Positions 1 to 4,736 of a stretch of DNA of 6,852 bases are shown here, piece by piece. The position numbers and the translations under genes were made by a program. The stretch's first letter is position 1. Each line of letters starts with the position of its first letter. The stretch comes from an uncultured Ruminococcus sp. Lineage in GTDB: Bacteria; Bacillota; Clostridia; Oscillospirales; CAG-382. The DNA lies in NCBI GenBank assembly GCA_902783535.1, contig CACZRJ010000087.1, forward strand, positions 1 to 6,852, in the 5' to 3' direction. The notes under the pieces are model-generated. The model was not told the DNA's origin. It saw only the letters and a list, made by a program, of their open reading frames with translations, and did no database searches.

Positions 1-290
1 TCCTTCAGTTCGCGGAGCAGCTTCACGAACGAATCCAGATACTCCCTGTTCGCAGACAGGTCGATCCGGTCACCGTTCACGCTGTCGACCGTCAGAAAGA
101 TGTCGACCTTGCCGCGGGAGAGATATTCGGACGCCAGGGATTTGAGTTTTTCCTCAAGCGCGATGTAGAGCCGCCCGGTCTTGACCGTCGCGTCGATGTA
201 GCGGCTGTTGACCGACTTGACTTCGACGAGGATGTCCTTCCCGGACGCGATTTCTCTGTTCCGGCCGTAGCCGGTCATGCTTTTGATCAT
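1..290 (-). CDS. yloC: YicC/YloC-family endoribonuclease, N-terminal part (cut by window edge)
   Basis: The first 96 codons of a gene that runs off the left edge. The protein starts MIKSMTGYGR and continues with EVKSVNSRYID at residues 23-33. These match the conserved N-terminal signature of the YicC/YloC family (typically SMTGFGR followed by E-[IV]-K-S-V-N-x-R-Y). Known members are stress-linked endoribonucleases; E. coli YicC is reported to act in small-RNA turnover. The start is ATG at 288-290, supported by an AGGAG site at 297-301 on the minus strand with 6-base spacing. The next in-frame ATG (278) would lose the conserved first residues. It follows the membrane-protein gene after only 41 bases and is probably the fourth gene of the leftward operon. 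A LexA-box-like palindrome lies 32-43 bases upstream of the start. Only the N-terminal domain is visible, so C-terminal integrity cannot be judged. Family call very likely; cellular role inferred from relatives. Confidence 0.9.
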   Translation of the reverse strand, partial: MIKSMTGYGRNREIASGKDILVEVKSVNSRYIDATVKTGRLYIALEEKLKSLASEYLSRGKVDIFLTVDSVNGDRIDLSANREYLDSFVKLLRELK

Positions 291-313
291 ATTTCGCTCC
301 TGTATGTGTTTTC

Positions 314-334
314 AGAATAGTGAACAGGTGTTCA
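314..334 (-). promoter_or_regulatory. Candidate LexA (SOS) box and weak promoter ahead of yloC
   Basis: The sequence TGAACA-GG-TGTTCA at 321-334 is an inverted repeat with 6-base arms. Its core GAACAGGTGTTC (322-333) fits the Gram-positive LexA/DinR consensus GAAC-R-N-R-Y-GTTC at every position. It overlaps the stop codon of the membrane-protein gene and lies upstream of yloC. On the minus strand a poor -10-like hexamer, TATTCT (314-319), follows directly, with no convincing -35. If functional, LexA could modulate an internal promoter for yloC. I found no other full match to this consensus in the window by eye. The match may be chance, since part of it is constrained by the coding end. Confidence 0.33.
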
Positions 335-868
335 TAAAGATCCATTCCGTCCGTTCCCGCCGGGCAGATGCTTCCGGATGCGGACGAGATAGAAGACGGC
401 GAGTTTCGAGAGGCAGAAGTCGAAGACGACGAACGTCACGACCGCGATCGGGATCAGCCATTTCGCCATGGTCAGCCATTCGCTTTCCGGGGACGCGAGT
501 TTCCAGAGCAGGAGATAGGTGACGCCGAGGAAGACTCCGAACGCGCCGAGTTTTGCAAGATACTGCAGGATCTTGTTCCTGATCCTGTCGAGCCAGACCT
601 TCAGGATCGGATAGTAACCGATGAATCCGGCGAACACGACGCCTGCCGCGGTCGGAAGGATCAGCAGGCTGATCAGCGACGACGCGGCGTAAACGCCCGC
701 GGCCCAGCCTTTTCCCATTTCCACCAGAGCGATCATGACGGCGAGAGAGGCGAGGGCGGCCATGGAGATGTCGAACAGTTCGAGAAAGGACCCGATCAGC
801 AGGAAAACGGCGGCGACCGCCGTCAGCAGACCGGACAGCGCGACCTTGCGCGCATGCGTTCGATTCAT
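332..868 (-). CDS. Small polytopic membrane protein, conserved hypothetical
   Basis: A 178-residue, strongly hydrophobic protein with about five to six predicted membrane segments (roughly residues 9-28, 33-50, 55-72, 75-90, 104-122 and 136-160). It has a short basic N terminus (MNRTHARK) and a basic C-terminal tail (VRIRKHLPGGNGRN). A GYYPILK motif at 84-90 leads into the cytoplasmic stretch WLDRIRNK. Size and topology recall ECF-transporter substrate-binding (S) components and a widespread clostridial family of unnamed membrane proteins. I see no specific ligand motif, so this is resemblance only. The ATG at 866-868 lies 4 bases after the J-domain gene's stop, with a modest AGGTG site 8 bases upstream inside that gene. 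This points to translational coupling. Its place between a cysteine-rich J-protein and yloC suggests it anchors or serves the same process. Function unknown. Confidence 0.85.
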   Translation of the reverse strand: MNRTHARKVALSGLLTAVAAVFLLIGSFLELFDISMAALASLAVMIALVEMGKGWAAGVYAASSLISLLILPTAAGVVFAGFIGYYPILKVWLDRIRNKILQYLAKLGAFGVFLGVTYLLLWKLASPESEWLTMAKWLIPIAVVTFVVFDFCLSKLAVFYLVRIRKHLPGGNGRNGSL

Positions 869-872
869 TGGC

Positions 873-1463
873 TCAGCACCTGGAACCGCTGCGGCAGAGG
901 CAGTTGAGGCACATCAGGGCGGAGCAGACGTCGCACACGTCGCAGTTTCCGAAGGATTCCTGTCCCTGTTCTCCGTAGGGGCTTCGCGTCGAGCCGGTGT
1001 TCATCCGCTGCTGGAAGGAGCGGTATTCGCTGTTGTACGGGTCCATGGAGCAGGCCGTGTCGATCTCGGTCCTGGCGTCCTGCACCCATCCGTTCCTGTA
1101 AAGGATGACGCCCTTGAGAAAGTGCCATTCCGCCGTCCGCTCGGAGACGGGCGTGCGGTTCAGGAGCGTTTCCGCCTCGGAAAGGCTGCCGGCGTTGATC
1201 AGCTGGCGGACCTGTGCGAAAGCGGAGGAACCGCTCTGCGAATATGTGCCGGAACCGGTCTGCCCGGAACCGCCCGCGCGCATCTTCTGGATCTCGTCGT
1301 ACGCTTCGTTGATGGCTTTCATCTTTTCGGCCGCGAGATTCGCGAGCGGGTTGTCCGCGTAGTTGTCCGGATGATACTGCTTCACCAGGGCGCGGTATGC
1401 TTTTTTGATTTCCTCGTCAGAGGCGTTCGGGGACACGCCCAGAACTTTGTAGGGATCGGTCAT
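873..1463 (-). CDS. J-domain protein with TPR-like middle and cysteine-rich C-terminal tail
   Basis: A 196-residue protein. Residues 1-61 form a J domain (starts MTDPYKVLGVSPNASDEEIK, invariant HPD at 31-33, then the KAINEAYDEI helix), so it should stimulate the ATPase of an Hsp70 (DnaK). Residues 64-80 are a Gly/Ser/Gln linker. Residues 81-155 are helical and TPR-like (SEAETLL, AEWHFLKGVILYRNGW, A-x-D-P-Y-N). The last 23 residues hold seven cysteines (174, 177, 180, 185, 188, 190, 196), including a C-x2-C-x2-C run. That could bind a metal or mediate membrane or partner contact. It is not a full DnaJ: there is no four-repeat zinc domain and no C-terminal substrate domain. The start overlaps the DUF5685 stop as ATGA (1460-1463). 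An AAGGA site lies 7 bases upstream (1471-1475 on the minus strand). It is probably a dedicated co-chaperone for the operon; the client is unknown. Confidence 0.9.
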   Translation of the reverse strand: MTDPYKVLGVSPNASDEEIKKAYRALVKQYHPDNYADNPLANLAAEKMKAINEAYDEIQKMRAGGSGQTGSGTYSQSGSSAFAQVRQLINAGSLSEAETLLNRTPVSERTAEWHFLKGVILYRNGWVQDARTEIDTACSMDPYNSEYRSFQQRMNTGSTRSPYGEQGQESFGNCDVCDVCSALMCLNCLCRSGSRC

Positions 1464-2350
1464 TTCAGATTCCTTTTTGCTTTCCTGTTATTCCGGCCGG
1501 AGAGGACGCGGGCGACGGCGGCCTTTCCTCCCAGATCGGCGATGTTGAATATGATCCTGTCGAGCGGGGTCAGGACCGGCCCGCAGCGGAGCGCGTAGGT
1601 CCTGGAAAAGACGCGCATGCTGTCCTCCAGCGTCGTCCGGATCTCGTCCGCGTGCGACTGCGCGTCCGAAAGGGAGCCGTAGCGCAGGAGGAACGGATTG
1701 AAATTTCCGCTTTTCGCGTCTTCCTCGAGGTCGTCCAGCGCGTCGATCAGGTAGACGAACCGCCCGATGTGGTACCCGCACTGACGGGCGATGTCGGCGT
1801 CCGTTCCGGTCAGCCCTTCCGAGGCGATGCCTGCGGTCAGACGCGCGAAGCAGTCCGCGGCGCGGTCCGGGGAGACGTTCCCGTGTTCCTTTCCTTCCTT
1901 TTCCAGAGCGGCCAGGTCCTCCAGAGGCTTCGTCACGAGTTTTTCGTCCGTGCCGAGGGCACGGGCCTTTTTCCGCATCCTGGAAGCGAGCGGGAGCAGG
2001 AACTTCTTTCCGAACTTCTTCCATCCGCGTTCGTCGTTCAGGTCGTCCAGCAGCTTGTAGTAGGTCAGGATCCCGAAATATCCCGCAGCCGAGGCGAACG
2101 CCCCGTCGCAGACGGCCGAGGAACGCTTCCTGAATTTGTAGGGGCAGCGGACGCGTTCTGTCCGGATCTCTTCGTTCGTCAGGGACGCGCGCAGGACGGC
2201 AAGAAACGCGAAATCGTAATTGAGAAGGAAGCGGGAGGCGTGCGTGACATGCCTGCCGCTGTATCTGCACAGACCGCAGTAGACGGCGCTGTACAGTTCG
2301 TCGTCGCCGACGAGCATGTCCGGACGGACCGGACGAATGTAGCCGAACAA
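1460..2350 (-). CDS. DUF5685-family protein with isoprenoid-synthase-like aspartate motifs
   Basis: A 296-residue, mostly helical soluble protein starting MFGYIRPVRP, followed by AVYCGLCR (residues 22-29). This is the signature I associate with DUF5685 of Firmicutes, whose function is unknown. The start chosen is TTG at 2348-2350. A GGAGG at 2359-2363 (minus strand) lies 8 bases before it, and relatives begin MFGY. A longer frame from TTG 2365 would have no ribosome site. Notable residues are C25-x2-C28, C69 and C81, which could form a metal site; DDLND at 102-106; and DALDDLEED at 203-211 followed by AKSGNFNPF. The two acidic motifs resemble the paired Asp motifs of squalene/phytoene-type synthases, but the spacing is shorter and homology is not shown. 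First gene of the leftward operon, with its own promoter at 2378-2406. Family call fairly sure; biochemical role inferred. Confidence 0.85.
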   Translation of the reverse strand: MFGYIRPVRPDMLVGDDELYSAVYCGLCRYSGRHVTHASRFLLNYDFAFLAVLRASLTNEEIRTERVRCPYKFRKRSSAVCDGAFASAAGYFGILTYYKLLDDLNDERGWKKFGKKFLLPLASRMRKKARALGTDEKLVTKPLEDLAALEKEGKEHGNVSPDRAADCFARLTAGIASEGLTGTDADIARQCGYHIGRFVYLIDALDDLEEDAKSGNFNPFLLRYGSLSDAQSHADEIRTTLEDSMRVFSRTYALRCGPVLTPLDRIIFNIADLGGKAAVARVLSGRNNRKAKRNLK

Positions 2351-2358
2351 TGAATCAT

Positions 2359-2363
2359 CCTCC
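2359..2363 (-). promoter_or_regulatory. Ribosome binding site that fixes the TTG start of the DUF5685 gene
   Basis: GGAGG on the minus strand, 8 bases before TTG 2348-2350. It lies inside the longer frame beginning at TTG 2365, so the longer start would have no site of its own. The shorter protein MFGYIRP matches how this family normally begins. Confidence 0.75.
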
Positions 2364-2377
2364 AAACAATCTAAATC

Positions 2378-2406
2378 AATATATCATACTTTCGAAGTTT
2401 TGACAA
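2378..2406 (-). promoter_or_regulatory. Sigma-A-type promoter for the leftward operon
   Basis: On the minus strand, -35 TTGTCA (2401-2406) and -10 TATATT (2378-2383), each five of six matches to consensus, are separated by exactly 17 bases. A TGn extension precedes the -10. Upstream of the -35 lies an A/T-rich stretch (2407-2436) that could act as an UP element. Transcription would start near 2371, giving a leader of about 20 bases carrying the GGAGG site. Confidence 0.75.
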
Positions 2407-2508
2407 GAAAAACGCCGAAAAAAAAGATTGAAAAAACCGAAAAGGTCTTCTCCGGATCTTTTTTCCCGTTTTTCGGACGGATTTCGCGGGAAATCGTCCC
2501 GGAAACGC
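2407..2508. other. A/T-rich spacer between the divergent promoters
   Basis: The core of the divergent intergenic region has no convincing gene. It holds A-tracts (around 2407-2437) and a loose inverted repeat CCGAAAA (2437-2443) / TTTTCGG (2470-2476). It also holds a small hairpin GATTTC-GCGG-GAAATC (2480-2495). These could be regulator-binding or curved-DNA elements, but none matches an operator I recognise. Short open frames through here have no supporting start signals. Confidence 0.4.
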
Positions 2509-2537
2509 TTGCCAACCGGCCCGCGAAGTGGTATATT
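2509..2537 (+). promoter_or_regulatory. Sigma-A-type promoter for the alpha/beta hydrolase gene
   Basis: -35 TTGCCA (2509-2514) and -10 TATATT (2532-2537), each five of six to consensus, with a 17-base spacer and a TGn extension (TGG) before the -10. Transcription would start near 2544, about 32 bases before the ATG at 2576. Its architecture mirrors the promoter on the opposite strand. Confidence 0.75.
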
Positions 2538-2560
2538 CTGGACGAAAGATACGTACAATC

Positions 2561-2567
2561 GAGGAGG
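2561..2567 (+). promoter_or_regulatory. Ribosome binding site that fixes the hydrolase start at 2576
   Basis: GAGGAGG followed by 8 bases and ATG 2576-2578. It rules out an upstream in-frame GTG at 2528, which would lie upstream of the predicted transcription start and inside the promoter. Confidence 0.85.
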
Positions 2568-2575
2568 AATCTGTC

Positions 2576-3517
2576 ATGGTGCCCGCACTGATCGTCCTTG
2601 CGGTCCTGACCGCGCTCACGGCCGCGATCTGCGCCTACGCCTACTGCAAAGCCTACCGCCGGAGACCGGGCGACGTCACGTACAAGGTCCTGAAGGGGGA
2701 AGACTACGACCCGTACGCCGAGCGGTCGCTCGCGCTCATCCGCGCCCAGGCGGCGGTCCCGTATGAAGAGGTGAGCATTTCATCCTTCGACGGGATCAGA
2801 CTGTACGGGCGCCTGTATCTGCAGGATCCGTCGAAGCCGTTCCACATTCAGTTCAACGGCTACCGCGGGAACGGGCTGCGCGATTTTTCCGGCGGCATGA
2901 AGATCGCGCTGGAATGCGGGGACAACGTCCTGAACGTCGACCAGAGGAGTCACGGGAAGTCCGGCGGAAAGGTCATCACCTTCGGCGTGAAGGAACGTTT
3001 CGACGTCCGCTCCTGGACGGCGTACGTCGCGGAGCGGTTCGGAAAGGAGACGCGCGTCTTCCTGGAAGGCATTTCCATGGGGGCGGCGACCGTTCTGATG
3101 GCGTCCGATCTCACGTTCGACTGCCGGGTCGCCGGCATCGTCGCCGACTGTCCGTATTCCTCGCCGTTCGGCATCATCCGGAAGGTCGCGAACGACATGC
3201 TGCCGGTCGGGGACGCCGTCATTCCGTTCCTCTGCATGAGCGCCCTGTTTCCCGGACGGTTTTCGCTGTTCGCCTCGTCCGCCTTGAAATCGGTCCCGAA
3301 CGCGACGTCGCCGATCCTGCTGATCCACGGGACCGGAGATCATTTCGTCCCGTTCGAAATGAGCGCGGAGATCCACCGTTTACGCCCGGACCTGATCCGA
3401 TTCGTTCCGGTCGATGGCGCGCCGCACGGACTGTCGTATTTCAAGGACAACGACCTTTATGTGAAGGTCATGAAGGAGTTCCGCGAGGACTGTCTGTCCG
3501 GACGGTTCGCTCCGTGA
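2576..3517 (+). CDS. Membrane-anchored alpha/beta hydrolase (serine hydrolase family)
   Basis: A 313-residue protein. Residues 3-22 form a hydrophobic N-terminal segment followed by KAYRRR, so it is probably a signal anchor. The rest is an alpha/beta-hydrolase fold. The predicted catalytic triad is Ser167 in the elbow GISMG (165-169), Asp255 in HGTGDHFVP (251-259) and His284 in GAPHG (281-285). DQRSHGKSGG (122-131) is the usual strand-4/loop motif of this subgroup, which many genomes label 'alpha/beta hydrolase' or 'dipeptidyl aminopeptidase/acylaminoacyl peptidase-like'. The position usually reading HG in the N-terminal oxyanion loop reads NG here (FNGYRG, 93-98). The substrate cannot be told; small esters or lipids are plausible. 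It has its own promoter, and no clear terminator separates it from dgt, 160 bases downstream. No frameshift seen. Confidence 0.9.
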   Translation: MVPALIVLAVLTALTAAICAYAYCKAYRRRPGDVTYKVLKGEDYDPYAERSLALIRAQAAVPYEEVSISSFDGIRLYGRLYLQDPSKPFHIQFNGYRGNGLRDFSGGMKIALECGDNVLNVDQRSHGKSGGKVITFGVKERFDVRSWTAYVAERFGKETRVFLEGISMGAATVLMASDLTFDCRVAGIVADCPYSSPFGIIRKVANDMLPVGDAVIPFLCMSALFPGRFSLFASSALKSVPNATSPILLIHGTGDHFVPFEMSAEIHRLRPDLIRFVPVDGAPHGLSYFKDNDLYVKVMKEFREDCLSGRFAP

Positions 3518-3576
3518 TCCGGCTTTTGCGGAAGAAATCCGGAAAAAATCGAAAATAAAAAAAGTAAAACCGATCC
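3518..3576 (+). other. A-rich intergenic stretch after the hydrolase gene
   Basis: It starts with a weak inverted repeat, TCCGG (3518-3522) / CCGGA (3539-3543), with a 16-base loop and no following T-tract, so not a convincing terminator. An A-rich run follows (about 3543-3569). It could be an UP element for a dgt promoter. Read on the minus strand it would be a T-rich tail to the hairpin at 3577-3638. Confidence 0.4.
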
Positions 3577-3638
3577 GCCGCGCGTATATTGGGTTGTAAA
3601 GAGCAGGAAAAGCCGCTCTTGTCCCGGATACGCGCGGC
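3577..3638. repeat. Large nested hairpin upstream of dgt
   Basis: An 11-base perfect inverted repeat, GCCGCGCGTAT (3577-3587) / ATACGCGCGGC (3628-3638), encloses GGG (3591-3593) / CCC (3623-3625). Inside that is AAGAGC (3599-3604) / GCTCTT (3615-3620), then GG/CC closing an AAAAG loop. The whole 62 bases can fold as one long interrupted stem. No T-tract follows on the plus strand, so it is not a standard intrinsic terminator for the hydrolase. On the minus strand a T-rich run does follow. It may be a 5' regulatory or processing structure for the dgt-dnaG operon, or a factor-dependent or bidirectional stop. Confidence 0.6.
3585..3590 (+). promoter_or_regulatory. Possible -10 element of a dgt operon promoter
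   Basis: TATATT, the same hexamer used by the two better promoters in the window. No -35-like sequence lies 17 bases upstream (AAGTAA) and there is no TGn extension. Transcription would start near 3597 and give a leader of about 80 bases starting with the inner hairpin of the 3577-3638 structure. Weak; dgt may instead be read through from the hydrolase promoter. Confidence 0.35.
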
Positions 3639-3677
3639 TGTTTCCGCAAAGACAAAAGAGAACGACAGGAGGACGGC

Positions 3678-4736
3678 ATGCCGAACAACGAACTTTTCCG
3701 CGACTACGAGGAGATCCTGCTCTGCCCGGAGGCGTTCCGGACGCGCGACACGAAAGGACGCGTGCGTCCCATCCCGCATGATCCCGTCCGGAGCGAATTC
3801 CAGCGGGACCGCGACAGGATCACGCACTGCAAGAGCTTCCGCAGGCTGATGCACAAGATGCAGGTCTTTCTGGCGCCGGAAGGCGACCACTACCGCACGC
3901 GTCTGACCCATACGCTGGAAGTCACGCAGATCGGACGGACGATCGCGCGCGCCCTCCGGCTGAACGAGGATCTCGTGGAGGCCGCGTCGCTCGGACACGA
4001 TCTCGGGCACACGCCTTTCGGGCATTCCGGCGAACGCGCGCTGGACAAACTGTGCGACGGCGGATTTCATCATTACGAGCAGAGCCTGCGCGTCGTTGAC
4101 AAGCTGGAACGCGAAGGCGAAGGACTGAACCTGACCTACGAGGTGCGGGACGCCATCCTCAAGCACACGAACATGGAGGCGGAAACGCTGGAGGGCAGAC
4201 TGGTCAAGCTCGCGGACCACATCGCTTATATCAATCACGACATCGACGACGCCTTCCGGGCGAAGATCCTGAAGGAGGGCGACCTCCCGCAGGAGATCGT
4301 AAGTCTGCTCGGACGCACGCACGGCGAGCGGATCGAAACGCTGGTCACAGCGGCCATCCGGCACGGCGTCGCGGACGGGATCGGCATGGAGGAGACCTAC
4401 GCGAAGGCGATGCGCGACCTGGAAAAATTCATGTTCGCGAACGTTTACACGAGTCCCGTCGCGAAAAGCGAGGACGGAAAAGTCACCCGCGTGGTCGAGT
4501 TCCTGTTCGAATATTTCTGCGGCCATCCGGACGAGATCCCGCCGGAATACAGGAAGTACATTCCCGAGGACGGCGCGCAGCGCGCCGTCGCGGACTACAT
4601 CGCCGGCATGACGGACAGATACGCCATCGGCTGTTTCGAAGAACTCTTCGTGCCGAAGGTCTGGTCGTACAAATATAGAATGCCGGAAACGGAAAGGAAA
4701 AACGAAGGACATGCCTTTTTCAAAGGAATTCATTGA
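3678..4736 (+). CDS. dgt: Deoxyguanosinetriphosphate triphosphohydrolase-like protein (HD domain dNTPase)
   Basis: A 352-residue HD-superfamily protein, the usual length for the shorter dGTPase-like group. It should hydrolyse dNTPs to deoxynucleoside plus triphosphate, controlling nucleotide pools. It keeps the early motif DRDRITHCKSFRRLMHKMQ (44-62), RTRLTHTLEV with metal-binding His78, and LGHDLGHTPFGH with His107-Asp108. It also has KLADHIAYINHDIDD, whose Asp180 completes the H-HD-D metal site, and the late motif DYIAGMTDRYA (306-316). The ATG at 3678 follows an AGGAGG (3667-3672) by 5 bases. Its last 26 bases overlap the start of dnaG, so translation is probably coupled. Substrate preference among dNTPs and any allosteric control cannot be read from sequence. 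A 21-base perfect palindrome lies inside the gene at 4569-4589. Confidence 0.95.
   Translation: MPNNELFRDYEEILLCPEAFRTRDTKGRVRPIPHDPVRSEFQRDRDRITHCKSFRRLMHKMQVFLAPEGDHYRTRLTHTLEVTQIGRTIARALRLNEDLVEAASLGHDLGHTPFGHSGERALDKLCDGGFHHYEQSLRVVDKLEREGEGLNLTYEVRDAILKHTNMEAETLEGRLVKLADHIAYINHDIDDAFRAKILKEGDLPQEIVSLLGRTHGERIETLVTAAIRHGVADGIGMEETYAKAMRDLEKFMFANVYTSPVAKSEDGKVTRVVEFLFEYFCGHPDEIPPEYRKYIPEDGAQRAVADYIAGMTDRYAIGCFEELFVPKVWSYKYRMPETERKNEGHAFFKGIH
4569..4589. repeat. Perfect 21-base palindrome inside dgt
   Basis: GACGGCGCGC (4569-4578), a single A, then GCGCGCCGTC (4580-4589). In RNA this would form a nine-pair, very GC-rich stem with a CAG loop, about 120 bases before the dnaG start. It encodes residues D298 to V304 and flanking bases (D-G-A-Q-R-A-V), so part is protein-constrained. 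It may be chance in GC-rich coding DNA. Confidence 0.6.

Noticed and set aside
771..783. Palindrome TCGAAC-A-GTTCGA
   Set aside because: One-base centre does not fit the LexA spacing, and it lies within coding sequence; most likely chance.
735..1598. 287-codon plus-strand open frame across the J-protein gene
   Set aside because: It runs antisense to the J-domain gene, which has HPD and a proper start site, and it extends into both neighbouring genes.
2400..2619. Short open frames in the divergent intergenic region
   Set aside because: No ribosome sites; they overlap the two promoters and give biased, low-complexity products.
3518..3543. Hairpin after the hydrolase as an intrinsic terminator
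   Set aside because: Only five base pairs with a 16-base loop, and it is followed by A residues rather than T residues on the plus strand.
4637..4651. Inverted repeat CGAAGA-AC-TCTTCG in dgt
   Set aside because: Short, within coding sequence and near other coding palindromes expected in this base composition.
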